Shown here: piece after piece, positions 1 through 11,038 of the stretch
Layout: every line of letters starts with the position of its first letter
How positions within the stretch are numbered: the first letter of the stretch is position 1
Assembly: GCF_030247195.1 (NCBI RefSeq)
Contig: NC_080672.1
Location: 189,704,471 to 189,768,470 of the forward strand
Reading direction: 5' to 3'
Length of the DNA stretch: 64,000 bases
Source: Topomyia yanbarensis
Taxonomy: Eukaryota; Arthropoda; Insecta; Diptera; Culicidae
Translations under genes and position numbers: made by a program
Notes under the pieces: generated by a model
Databases searched by the model: none
Seen by the model: only the letters and a program-made list of their open reading frames with translations
Told to the model about the DNA's origin: nothing

Positions 1-307
1 TCATGGGACTTTCGCCCTCCTCACATACCCATCCCCGCATGACAAAATGAGTTAGCAAGCAGATAACATTGATCTAATGCTGATTAGGCTAATGGAGTAT
101 GATATTTTTTTGTTTCAAGTGTTTCACCGTCGACACGTAGCTCATCAAGTTCGTGGCTGGCATGCCATTGTGTATAAGTGCAAAGTGTACTAAGAATCTA
201 ATGGACATTTCCACAATTATGTTGAACATAAAAAGCCTCCGTGCCATAGTTTAGAGAAATGAGAAAGGCACAATTGCACCGCTAGGTGGATTAAAACAGG
301 TTTTTTT
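1..307 (+). repeat. F1 dispersed repeat, right portion (cut by window edge)
   Basis: This stretch is almost identical to 29611-29910 and ends in the F1 terminus, where 'GAGAAAGGCACAATTG' is followed by a 'GGTGGATTAAAACAGG' box. The same terminus occurs at about 16918, 17331 (inverted), 29912, 47351 (inverted) and 56200. No coding potential was seen. The left end lies outside the window. Confidence 0.8.
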
Positions 308-325
308 TAAGAAAGCAATGGTTGT

Positions 326-1245
326 CTATCTAGGTAGTTCGCCTTGTGTTATTGTCGCTTCCCACTGCTTACGTGTGTTGCGATCTAGAGCGGCAGCGAT
401 CAGATGTACCACTATCAGTTCCGAGATTCCGGTTAGCTCTTGTTTCATGTAGCGCAGATTTTCTATATGTCTCGTACAGTCGTTTAATAGCTGACGGAGC
501 TCTCGATGGGACTCTGAATTCAATTTTCTCATTGACAATAATCCTCTGATATGATTATCAATGATCACTCTCGGATTTTCATATCGTTCATTTAAAATCT
601 CCCAGGCGTGAGCATAGTTGTTCTCATTCACAGTTTTGGCGTCAAGAATACCTTCGGCGGACCCAACAAGCGATTTATCCAAATGGTATAATTTGATGGC
701 ATCGCTATCGTTGGACTGAGCCATGATGTCGAGAAAGGTAGCTTTGAATTTTGGCCAATTTTCATAACGTCCGTCGAAAGTAGGAATTGGTGCCTTGAGT
801 GGTTGCTGATGGATAATCACTTGCGGTGGAGCTGGCTCAATTGTTTTTTTTTTGCATCCATGATGAGCGTTTCAATATGGATCAAAACCTGGTGATAAAT
901 ATTCTCGAAACTAGCGTAGTTTTCTTCGTGTTCTTCCATTTCGTCGTTGGGAAGAGCTGCGGTCAGTTTGTTGTGGAAAAGGCAGTATTCTTGATACGCA
1001 GCTTCCACGCATTTTCCGTATACGTTGAGCTGGGGAAGCAATATTCTGTTGTTTGCAATTGCGATTCGCTGTATTTTGGCTTGCGCCTGATCACGTTGTC
1101 GACGAAGCGTTGTGACTTGTTTATTCACGAACTTGTTTGACCGCGGTTTTTCGTCGAAACCGTGGAAACTTTCACTTTCACTAGAGTCGTCATCACTATT
1201 CTTCTGATTTTCATTCTGCTTCTGCGGGCTGTGCGACAGAGGCAT
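326..1245 (-). pseudogene. BEL/Pao retrotransposon gag fragment, frameshifted
   Basis: Two abutting minus-strand frames (1245-817, then 820-326) together read like one BEL/Pao Gag of the DUF1759 type. The N-terminal part is acidic and Ser-rich, then helical. The second part carries the characteristic 'PTFDGRYENWPKF' and 'LIGS/LVGSAEGIL'-like region followed by 'AWEILNERYENPRVI'. The switch of frame falls in a run of ten A (minus strand) at about 843-852, so a homopolymer length change is the likely break. Nothing resembling protease, reverse transcriptase or integrase follows: at 326 the sequence passes into an F1 repeat, so the element is truncated at its 3' side. The family call is by recognition of the Gag motifs and is strong; the element name is unknown. 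Confidence 0.85.
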
Positions 1246-1385
1246 TTTTACACTTCGAGCTTTATTCTATATAGTCTTATTTCACACTTTTTATTGTTTT
1301 CACTTTCTACTGTTTTGTTTTACGTTTCACTGGTTATGCAATCAGCAGCATAATCCGGGTGCAGAGAGCTGAGCAAATCGGTGAC

Positions 1386-1403
1386 ATCCGGTTCGAAGGA
1401 CCA
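1386..1403 (-). other. Retroviral-type primer binding site (tRNA-Tyr-like)
   Basis: Read on the minus strand this is TGGTCCTTCGAACCGGAT. Its complement resembles the 3' end of insect tRNA-Tyr (GGCTCGAAGGACCA) with about one mismatch. It lies about 140 nt upstream of the BEL gag, where the primer site of an LTR element should be. The tRNA match is from memory. Confidence 0.6.
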
Positions 1404-1795
1404 ATATTGTGATCGGAGGAACGAGCAATGGACTGTAGAGCTTCCGTCGAACGAAGTTCTAAGGGTAAAGGAATAAGGATTCCTAGAGAACACCTCACTT
1501 CTGAGGATTGACTGATGCAGATCCAAGGGGGGTGGCTAGAGGAAGAAAAACACGGTTCTCCAGGTACTCTGCCGTTGACCAACGCTTGCAGAGTGCCAAG
1601 TTACTTCTGCTTTGTCGTCGCTGCTGCTACTGCTGAGGAAATTTCAGAACTGAAAAGTACTTTTAATTCTTTACTGGTTTGCTGCTGATTAAAAGCCTAG
1701 GATTTCTTTAATTATTTATTCACGTTTTGTAATGTATAAAGAGAAATGTACTAACTTTTGAAATTTAACGCAAGGTTCTTGTCTTCCCTCACACA
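1404..1795 (-). repeat. Probable LTR of the BEL/Pao fragment
   Basis: The DNA immediately upstream of the primer-binding site on the minus strand ends near CGATCACA and could begin at TGTGAGGGAAG around 1795, giving a TG...CA segment of about 390 bp. No second LTR is present for comparison, so both ends are guesses. Confidence 0.35.
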
Positions 1796-2050
1796 TGTAC
1801 CGGTAGCGATGCACACCAGTTACCTTTCTGTTGATGGTATACGTATAATTGTATATGTGCATCCAATTTAGTTCTAGCGATGGATATCGTGCATAAAAAC
1901 ATTGCTTCCGAATGGAACATATATTTAACCAAATTATTTCGCATAACCGCAATATACTTGCGGATGTCATTACGTGATATAATTCGCTACGTTGTACAAG
2001 GAAAATATTGCTTATATATGCATATGTTTGGTCACGATATATCGCTTAAC

Positions 2051-2451
2051 CCTCTAGTTCCCAACGCCGCCTCTAGGCGGTCTCTATAAAAATCTAAATA
2101 AAACTACTAAAACATGATTGTATGTTGTCATCCGCACTAGCATTTCTTCCCAACGTTCACACCCTTCAAACACATACATTGTTTGAATATTCGTAGCTTT
2201 CTGTCAAAGGCATTTGAAGCTCAAAGTTGAAAATTCTAGGAAAACGTGGAAAAAAACTATTTTGTGTTTAGTGGTAATCTTCATTAAACAAATTTGAACT
2301 GTTTTTGGAAATTTCAATAACTAAAAAAAATATTTTTGAGTAGCCTGTTACTAGCATTTCACTGTAGATGTGAATTGTTTTAGTGGAATAATTCGGAAGT
2401 TTATGTTTTTTGGTAAAATACTTTGCCCGCCTAGAGGCGGTGTTGGGCACC
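2051..2451. repeat. MITE-like element with palindromic CCGCCTCTAGGCGG ends
   Basis: Two inverted copies of a CCCAAC(A/G)CCGCC module frame this 400-bp stretch. They contain the palindromes CCGCCTCTAGGCGG (2067-2080) and CCGCCTAGAGGCGG (2427-2440). A third copy lies at 5566-5579 in the same orientation as the first. TTAA precedes the left end (2046-2049 region) but not the right end, so a piggyBac assignment is not supported. No ORF of interest. Confidence 0.5.
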
Positions 2452-2657
2452 TGAGCGAAAAAAATTTCAGTCTTTAGTGATTACTTATCGTACCGAAACT
2501 AGCATTATGTGCAATTTTAGCTGAAAATAAGTATGTTTTAAAAACTTTGGGTGAATGTTTCAGTTAGAATATGGATATTGTTATCATTTAATAATATTTA
2601 GGGGAGTCCGGGGCTAGTTGGCGGAATCTTTGTTTCTTCTTTTGTATTAGACATATA
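2452..2657. other. Unannotated AT-rich DNA
   Basis: Between two MITE-like elements I see no gene, repeat end or motif. Confidence 0.5.
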
Positions 2658-2904
2658 CTGCCCATAAACGCATAAGAGTCCCATGTGGATTTTTGTCGAA
2701 AATGAGTTATCCGTTGGATTGTATTCTGTATCGCCACTGAATCACACTGCACAAATATAATTACCGGGTTTGTTCAGAAAATATTAAAAAAATACCAAAA
2801 CATGGTTGTCCCATCCATTTGGCTCAATGGATGGGACAATCTTGAACAGCGTTTTTCTCGGCTTGCTGTTTTTCAACATGGGACTCTTATGCTGTTATGG
2901 GCAG
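2658..2904. mobile_element. MITE 'M', mariner/Tc1-like, TA target duplication
   Basis: Terminal inverted repeats of about 29 bp begin CTGCCCATAA and contain 'AAGAGTCCCATGT' at both ends. TA flanks each side (2656-2657 and 2905-2906). The 247-bp element has no coding capacity. A second copy is split by an LTR retrotransposon: its left end is 7839-7867 and its interior resumes at 13022. The Tc1/mariner class is inferred only from the TA duplication. Confidence 0.75.
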
Positions 2905-3372
2905 TATAGCGCTGTCTCTAGTTCTGCACTTCAAGTACTGTTTAATCCATTCTCCAAAGTGTTTATGTTGCATTAAATTCTGTTTCGTACACGTTGTAAG
3001 TGATATTCGAGCGTATTAGAGTGGAGAGCCTACTTTAGTCGTATTAGGAAGGGTGCCTCATAATTTTATTAATTACTCTGAATACAATTGATGCAATGCG
3101 TATGAATTGGCATCAATATCTTTTCTTTCTTCTTATGAAGCATTATGATATCAAAAATCGTCATTTGAATCAATACGTTGAACAAAGATGGCTAACGCCG
3201 CTCTAACAAACGGTTTCCCATGGTTAGGACGAAAATAGGCTAATTACCCTAAGTAAAGTTTTTAAATTTCAGCATTTTTGTTATTTAGGACGAGTTCAAA
3301 GCTATTCCACGAATGACTAGATTTTTCGATAGCGCGCGAAAAGAACTTTCCTTGGCCGTATATGTAATATAC
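2905..3372. other. Unannotated intron-like DNA
   Basis: AT-rich DNA with no feature that I can support, ending at the 8-bp duplication of the following hAT element. Confidence 0.4.
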
Positions 3373-3380
3373 GTAACCAC

Positions 3381-5025
3381 TAGGGTGGGGCAAAATGATT
3401 GTTTTCTCAGCACAGCATTTTTTTGGTTCCTTTTGGGGTCCCAAACAACTGTGCAAAATTTGGGGTCGATTGGTGTTGACCCGGCGTAGCGCATTGCGTT
3501 TGAATTTTGTATGGAGATTAGTATGGGAAAACCTACATTTTTGCATTTTTAATTCTACAGACTACAATTCTTCCTTTAGTATGCAAACAAATAGATAGAA
3601 GTATAGTCCAGGATATGCTGAACAACTTTGCCGAAGGATGTATGGTGTTAGAATGTCTCTAAGCCATGTTATAGCTGTTCAAAGTTCGATACATCGAATT
3701 AAATGCCAAAAATCATTTTTATTGCCAACACTGCGGGTGTACTAATGGTATTTCATATAGCATTCCAAAATAACATTATATATTTTAGTTTTACCACATT
3801 GATAAGTTTGAATGAATTATTCAAAAGTCTTAGCTCAATTTCATGAGCGTAGGTAGTTGAGCAGTAGGGCGTAGTGAGGGGGGATGAGGGGAGGCTTTAA
3901 AATGTAGAAATTCGAACTGAAATGTTGTCGAGTTGGAATGTTCAGATGAATTATTTCAAAACAATTACACAATGTCCTACGCATAATAGTAACGATGAAA
4001 TAAAACATACTGTATCCCTTTGCCTTGACTTTTATCAATAGAAGTTACGTTGCAGACTGAATCAACTGATGTCGATTTGATATGTCAGAGGATTATATTT
4101 CGGTTTAATACGCATTATGATTTGATAGCATGCTCATTTCTATGCTGTTCGATCACGAGGTGTGAAGCTAATTTCTGGATTTCAACATGAAATCCACCAG
4201 ATCCCTACAACAATTTTTGCTTCAGGTGATCTAACAGCATCGAAATGAGCATCCCATCAATCATAGTGCCTATTAAACTGAAACATAATCAATGCAATCC
4301 TCTGACATATCAACTCGACATCAATTGATTCAGTCTGTAACGTAACTTCTATTGATAAAAGTCAAGGCAAAGGGATACAGTATGTTTTATTTCATCGTTA
4401 CTATTATGCGTAGGACATTGTGTAATTGTTTTGAAATAATTCATCTGAACATTCCAACTCGACAACATTTCAGTTCGAATTTCTACATATTAAAGTCCCC
4501 CACCCTCACTACGCCCCATTGCTCAACTACCTACGCTCATGAAATTGAGCTAAGGCTTTTGAATAATTCATCCAAACATATCAATGTGGTAAAACTAAAT
4601 TATATAATGTTATTTTGGAATGCTATATGAAATACCATTGGTACACCGGCAGTGTTGGCAATAAAAATGATTTTTGGCATTTAATTCGATGTATCGAACT
4701 TTGAACAGCTATAACATGGCTTAGAGATATTCTAACACCATACATCCTTCGGCAAAGTTGTTCAGCATATCCTGGACTTTACTTCTATCTATTTGTTGAC
4801 ACACTACAGGAAGAATTGTAGTCTGTAGAATTAAAAATGCAAAAATGTAGGTTTTCCCATACTAATCTCCATACAAATTTTACTCGCAATGCGCTACGCC
4901 GGGTCAACACCAATCGACCCCAAATTTTGCACAGTTGTTTGGGACCCCAAAAGGAACCAAAAAAGTGCTGTGCTCGTTTGATGTGGCTATGATTACATTT
5001 TTCCATATAACAATGCCCCACCCTA
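3381..5025. mobile_element. hAT-type foldback element with ~700-bp inverted arms
   Basis: The ends are TAGGGTGGGGC and its inverse, flanked by a perfect 8-bp direct repeat GTAACCAC (3373-3380 and 5026-5033). The two arms (about 3381-4130 and 4280-5025) are long imperfect inverse copies, so the same hypothetical peptide is readable from both strands. The left arm has a short replacement next to the terminus relative to the right one. The loop is about 150 bp. No transposase is encoded. The 8-bp duplication and TAGGG termini fit the hAT superfamily. Confidence 0.85.
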
Positions 5026-5033
5026 GTAACCAC

Positions 5034-5533
5034 AAGTGAAATATGTTTACTTCGGAATTTCACCCGAAAAATTTCGAAAATTTTGCTTTTGAATACAAAG
5101 TGTGCGCCGAAATTAAAATGCAGGAGCATTGAGGCTGAAAAATAATAACAAGTATCATTGATTTGGAGTTTTATTCAAAAAACATCTCACGCGATCCATA
5201 CGTTATCATCAAAAGTTGCCAGGTGGCATCATTGTGCGTATAGTCATAAATTGGCGAGCTTTCCGCGTCACATATTTAAACTGTAATGAAGCCAACAGTT
5301 CGCTCTTTTATTCAACGCATTCACTTTTACACGATCTTCTTAAATTAAAAACATAAAACATGATAAGTGAAACCATCGCCAGCAGACCCTGGATTCCCCT
5401 ACTATAAATTAGAAGTCAATAATTAAACAACCAAAGCACTAGAGAAATACTCCTTACAGTTTAGGTATTTTGCGTTCTGATAGATAAAACCAACTGTATT
5501 CGCTTATGTTGAAGTAACTAGAAGAAAAAAAAG
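5034..5533. other. Unannotated DNA
   Basis: No gene or repeat end recognised in this 500-bp stretch. Confidence 0.4.
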
Positions 5534-5611
5534 TTTTTGTTTTTTATTCGCCCTGGTGCCCAACACCGCCTCTAGGCGGCCTACTTATTTTAAGGCCTTA
5601 ATTTTTCCTTT

Positions 5612-6484
5612 CTATCTAATGAACTTATAAAAGTATATCTGTGCAGATATTACTGGCACAATGGAAACTCTGCCTTCATATGTCAAAGAGGCCAAATCGA
5701 ACAAAGGCCTGAAAAAAGCAAAAGTGTCCGACATCGCAAGAAGTGTCCGACATCGAAAACAAACGAAATTCGTAAAGCTTAAACTACTGATTCGCGGATA
5801 TACCTCTGTACTAGCGATATGATCGTTTATACCTTTTGTCGTGGATTCTAGACAACCATGTTTACCATTAAAATTTATCACACCTTTGATGAAAGAACGA
5901 GCAGGACAATCACAAATAAAACAACGTATTCTGACTGCAACATGATTACCATTAATCACCAACCCATGCTCTAAAATAGGTAGTAGCTCATCTACAAATG
6001 GATTTAGAAATTCAATAGCACTTTTGGTTTTGCTCGTTCCATAATATATTCCTATGGCCATATGGGGAGTTATAGGAAACTCGTGTACCCTGAAGAGAAT
6101 TCGCTAAAACTTTTTAGTACTACTTTTGTGACCTGATGAACCGTTAATGTTAATAGTCGACCCAATTCAAGTAGGAGTTGATGATTCCTACAATAGATTT
6201 CACTGCTGTTTGAGTGATGTGGAACTCCGTAGACTAGTACCGAATGTCAGCAGCTAGATTCGTCCTGTCAGTTCCAAATGTTTGCCTTGTAAATAATCAT
6301 GCAATATTGAATATAAATAAGTATTATGGCTGCTATTTTGAATTATAACCCGATGTTCATTAACAATGGCTGGTAATTCAATATTCGTAGATACTTTAAG
6401 TAACTTTCGCACTGAGATTTTCAGTGGAAAGCATTGTATTCTGCTCCCATCAATTTCGGGGTTTTCAATTGTTACATTATTCAC
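5612..6484 (-). pseudogene. Relic of a tnp2/CACTA-like transposase
   Basis: Two separated minus-strand frames resemble successive blocks of a large transposase family common in insects. The first (6484-6254) has 'FPLKISVRKLLKV' and 'YLQGKHLEL'. The second (6061-5612) has 'GIYYGTSKTKSAIEFLNPF', a stretch reading 'LVINGNH', and 'CFICDCPARSFIKG', which matches the 'ICD.PA.SF' signature I associate with tnp2-type (En/Spm-like) transposases. About 190 nt between them shows stops in every frame, so this is broken. The usual protein exceeds 500 residues, and the catalytic core was not found. Confidence 0.5.
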
Positions 6485-6580
6485 AAGTTTCCATTTTTCC
6501 TATATCGCTGCAGTAATCGACTGTATGTCCCATTTTTTCGAGCTTTTAAAAATCGTTTCTTATTGAAATAATCACACATT

Positions 6581-7346
6581 GTCGCTGTTGTGCTATCTTA
6601 TGACAAACGCCATTTTGGGGTAAACTGAGTTAGATATGTAACATTACTTGTCTGAAAAATCTCCACAAAGTGGCGATTTCAGAATTTTGACATTCTGCTT
6701 GGGTACTAAGATATAGTGAGAAACGTACTGAGAAATTCTATGATTTGTGTTTAAAATGACTGTGATTGGGGTTTGGCGCAAGCTATCTTGATGTATAGGA
6801 TGTTTTTCTATGTAAAACTGTCTGAGGAACAGAATGGCATAATCATTTTCAAAACAAAAACACATTGTGAAAAAGATGCAGTTTAACTTTACAACTGAAA
6901 ATATAGCATATTTGGCAACACTGTAACCTTAAATAACTATTTTTTTCCTAGATTCCCTGACTCATTTCCTTCCAAATGCATCTTACCGATTGTTCATAGA
7001 CCAAATGAAGCCAAAGATATGAATAAAAGTTAATAATTGATGATTTTTTTCTATGGAAAATTTTCCATGCACGATTATAACACGCCATACAAATTTTGTC
7101 ATCAATACGCACCTATGACACGTGTGAGTGCGACTTTTGTTTACATTTTCAGTAACAACTTGCAACATAGTCAACCGATCTTTGTAATATTTGAGAGATT
7201 AATACAGAATAGATAGAAGCATCAATTGTCTTCTATGAAGTGATTCTATCATTTATAAGTTTGAAGATATTCAATTTCAAACTTTAAAAATCGTTTTTCT
7301 CGAATTGTGCTAAATAGCGCTTGTCATAAGATAGCACAACTGCGAC
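6581..7346. mobile_element. Non-autonomous element with ~28-bp terminal inverted repeats
   Basis: Left end GTCGCTGTTGTGCTATCTTA and right end (inverse) GTCGCAGTTGTGCTATCTTA match over about 28 bp with one or two differences. I could not fix a target duplication, so no superfamily is proposed. The interior has only short ORFs without recognisable domains. Confidence 0.6.
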
Positions 7347-7838
7347 GACATGTGAAAACATTCGGAATGGTCGAATTTATTTACGCATTGCTACAATGAT
7401 GCAACATATAATCCGACTTCAAGCGATTATTTTTATTGTTATAAACTATCAGTTTGTCCGACGTATTACCTACACAATAAAGTGTGATAAAGGAAACTGT
7501 TGGATCTCACGTATATTGATCAGTTTGAGGAATTCTGACGCGTTTCAGCATACATAACATGAATTCATCTGCATGGTTATGCGATTCTGTGATGTTAATC
7601 GCAATAAGTTCATGTAATATCATTATATGCGACAAAATATATACATGACCCATACAGATATACGATAATGATTTTAAACAGTTCTTTGAACGATGTACTC
7701 CATGCAACTTTATGCGACTTCTGGTTGCTTGGGTCTAGAGAAAACATCATCTTTCCTGACGCGGCATCTCTCCCGAAATTACTCTACATTGTTTTCGAAA
7801 AATCATTTTATTCGATCGCCAATACTGTAACAACTGAA
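7347..7838. other. Unannotated DNA
   Basis: AT-rich sequence without recognisable gene or repeat. Confidence 0.4.
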
Positions 7839-7867
7839 CTGCCCATAAAAGAATAAGAGTCCCATAT
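7839..7867. mobile_element. MITE 'M', left end, interrupted copy
   Basis: It begins CTGCCCATAAAAGAATAAGA like the intact copy at 2658 and breaks off at CATAT (7863-7867). The same CATAT (13017-13021) is followed by the missing interior of M (to about 13156). The break is therefore the insertion of the LTR element 7868-13016. Confidence 0.75.
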
Positions 7868-8458
7868 TGTCGCCGCGCAAATGATTTAATTTTTCTATGC
7901 CTTGTCAGACGCAAGAAATACATCACTACAACGGGTAGGGAAGATCGAATGTTGTTATTAAAACCCCGAATGAAAGGAACAGAAAAAAGGATCACTCTAC
8001 CTCTACCTTCCCCATCACTTCTTCTACAGGCAGAATATTAATAAAAACAGAAGAACAGTACAAATGTAACCACATACTCTTTTGCTAGATTGAACTAGAA
8101 TTGTAGGCCAGAATGTATACAGAAGTGAACAGGTAGGCAATTCAAATGGGGAAAAACGTTAGGATTAAGAAAGATAAATTTTCCCGTCACGATATATGAA
8201 TCGCGCGGGCAACATGTAGCTCTAAGATAACCTTTGTAAATATTTTTGAATAAAAGTTAAGTTTCAAGTTTAAAAGTAACCAGTGAATCCTTACTATAAA
8301 AAGAAAATTCATTTCAAGTGAAAAAAGTGAAAACAACGACAGCGGAAGATCAAGATCGTCGTGGATTAACGGAGCTAGGACCCCCTCGGTAAAGTTAAAA
8401 TAATTTATCGTCCCGTGGTTTCACGCTCTTGGAATATCTTATCGTCCTCGTCGTTTCA

Positions 8459-8476
8459 TGGTGGCTCTCCAGAGAG
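8459..8476 (+). other. Candidate primer-binding site of the LTR element
   Basis: TGG immediately after the LTR terminal CA, reading TGGTGGCTCTCCAGAGAG. The complementary tRNA was not identified. Confidence 0.45.
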
Positions 8477-8830
8477 GAGCACTGGAGAGCGATAGTTGAA
8501 ATCTATCGCTGAACACTGAAACTTCCGGACAGTCGAAACCTGGCCGATAACCAGAAAAAAGGAAATAGTGTGATAGTGTAACTTTTTTTTACTTTATTTT
8601 TATTTACGTGACTTTAGTGATAGTGTAACGGCGTACAGCATAGAAACCACACTCTCTCAGGATTAAGTGCGATTAAGCAAGTTGCGCGGATTAAGTGAAA
8701 GTTCCCGGGGATATAAAAATCGGTAGATTACGGTTCTCACACAGCATTACAGATTCATACAAAGTAAACATACATTCCAAGTGTATAGTGATAATGGTGG
8801 AAAGTATAAGAAACACAGCAGAAACATCTT

Positions 8831-9079
8831 CACACAGAAAAAAAATATTGATAAAAGAGTGTTCCGCTCTTAGCAAAAAACAACCAACGCCAACTATTAG
8901 GTTGAAAGTAAAACTTTTAAATTAATCAAGAATAGTAATCAAAGTAAAAGTTTTTCTTTTAAGCAAATGAAGAATAGTACTCAAAACAAAAGTTTTATTT
9001 TTAAACTAAGACTATGCGTTGGTTGTTTTTTGCTAAGAGTGAAAATCTTTTATTTTTACCAAAAAATTTTTTCTGTGTG
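8831..9079. mobile_element. MITE with ~60-bp inverted ends, CACACAG termini
   Basis: CACACAGAAAAAA at the left and its inverse at the right (ending CTGTGTG). The inner parts also pair, both containing CTCTTAGCAAAAAACAACCA. The target duplication is not clear. It interrupts the possible gag start of the surrounding LTR element. Confidence 0.65.
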
Positions 9080-9651
9080 TAGGATTGCCACCTCCGGTGA
9101 GGCTTTCGCCCGGAGATTTTTACTGACGTGGCTTTTATAGAAGCACGAGTATACGTTGAAACTCTACCTGCTGAGTTTAAATGAGACAAGTATTCTTTTT
9201 GTAACTCGTCGAGGTATCAATTACCAAAATTGACTCACATTCACCATTTAGTGCGTTGTTAGGGCAAATCATAATGCACACCATTTTTTCTGAGTATTTC
9301 TCATTATACTGTAAATTTTTCTCGTTCGTAAACCGCTTAGTCAATTTATATAGGTGTGAAACTTCAACTCCCCGGCTAACAACAAAAAATCCAAAAGACA
9401 CTCTCGCTGTATGTATTTGTATGTATTTACACCAACAGGCTTCTAGGCCCCAATGGTGGTTTCTTATACACTAGTTACATCAATTAATTTATTTACATTC
9501 AACAGACCTTTACAGTTTAAATAAAACAGAAATTTACAATCTTTACATGGCATGACAAACGAATGAAAAATAGACATTACAATATCGACAGACCTATTTA
9601 ACAATATTCACATTCTAAACAAACATACTAAATTCAACTACATTGTGAGTT

Positions 9652-10354
9652 CTAACGTCCAGGTCTCCATGTTGTATTATACTTCTTTGTAAATTCACGA
9701 TATCGGATGTTATGTGGCCAAGTAGTGCAGTGCAAGAGGTTTCCATTTACTATTAAGGCATACTCTGAACGAAGCATATTCAATGGTGTCGCATGATTTC
9801 GAAGCAGGCACAAGTTTCCTCACCTCCATTGCGTCGCTCGTACTAAGCCTAAGGCATTTCGATACTAAAGTGCTAACTTCTGCTTCGCTTACATGTGGTT
9901 CAATATTAGACAGGTATAGAGAGAATTCGACATCTGTCTCCAAACTCCGCGGCATAATAGTTGGAATAATTCGACTAGTATCGCTCGATGTGTTTTGACT
10001 TTTAACAGAAGAAACTGGAGTTGAGTGACGATCGCAGACTTTCGCCAGAGGGTTTAATTGAGATATGCTATTCTGAATTTCATCGATTTTGGTTTTCATG
10101 TACAATATTTCCTTTTCCATGCATGACGATGGTGATTCCGACTCCGTTGGACCCAAAAGTGAAGCAATTAGAGTTTTGTGGAAAGCATCCAAGCACGAAT
10201 CGCAAAGCCATATCACATTTTTTGTAAGTGCATTGATATTGGTTTCGTTTAATCCTACGCATTTGGCGTGAAACCGTCCACTGCAGCTTCCTTCGCACAT
10301 AGTGAATAGATCCATTTTGCAGTCGATCACCGTATCACATTTTTTGCACATCAT
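9652..10354 (-). pseudogene. CR1-like LINE ORF1 with PHD-type zinc finger
   Basis: The reading from ATG at 10354 gives about 214 residues in frame. The N-terminus is a PHD-like C4HC3 finger (Cys pairs at residues 3/6, 20/24; 'FHAKC' supplies His-Cys at about 28-31; 'WLCDSC' the last pair). A coiled-coil-like stretch follows, then a Ser/Thr-rich linker and an 'SKWK' region. The ending changes frame near 9715: the continuation 'NIRYREF' lies in another frame and stops at 9652-9654, so a small indel is inferred. ORF1 proteins with a PHD finger are typical of CR1-clade LINEs of mosquitoes. No ORF2 follows; 3'-UTR-like DNA runs on to about 9440, so the reverse transcriptase part is deleted. About 280 bp of probable 5' UTR lies upstream. 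Confidence 0.65.
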
Positions 10355-10620
10355 CCTTCACTGCTCAGAGTAATAACAATTAGACGCTGTATCCAATGAA
10401 CAATGGCACCTCGGCCCTTGAAATTTATCGAAATAATTCGTAAACTAATCGCAAAACCACTGTTCAATTTGCACTTTGGTATAACACAGCTTTAAATTTA
10501 GGCGGCAACTATATCTAATCACTTTATTTCCACGGAATCAGTACACTTCTTGTATATAATTCAACGAAAACGAAGAGCAGAAAATACACAGCTGTCGCGA
10601 TAGGCCGGTCGAGCAGCAGT

Positions 10621-10890
10621 TTTAGTGGAAATAAAGCCGGGGAACACTTCGACGGAACATTGAATCAAATAAAAGAACTTTATGTCTACCGCACACGCAA
10701 GCGAGTAGACATCGGGAAAACTAAACAAATGGTGGAAGGAATACTACCACCAAACCCTAGGAAAATGAAGAGCATAACTAGACCTCGTACAAGGGCCAAA
10801 GCCCTTCCAAGTAGGTGTGCTGATACTCTTCATATCAGTAGATCAAGTGCTAACCTGACGTTTAATGAACAGTTTCCAAAAAGCTTGTAG
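10621..10890 (+). pseudogene. Unrecognised open frame inside the LTR element
   Basis: About 89 sense codons end in TAG at 10888-10890. The peptide is basic, with an Arg/Lys-rich middle ('TRPRTRAKALPSRC'). It lies 100 bp before the right LTR in the element's sense direction, where the end of pol or an extra gene would be. I do not recognise it, and no ATG clearly starts it. Confidence 0.3.
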
Positions 10891-11038
10891 GTAAATAGAA
10901 TAACGTCATGATTACACGCATCAGAATAATGTTAGGATTCATACGCGGCAAAGCGATAATTTGAGTAAACCAGGATGATTTACGGGCCCCGGAATGTCGC
11001 CGCGCAAATGATTTAATTTTTCTATGCCTCGCCAGACG

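Noticed and set aside
2044..2451. piggyBac MITE, because TTAA precedes CCCTCTAG at the left end
   Set aside because: The right end has no TTAA and the terminal bases do not match, so the class was left open.
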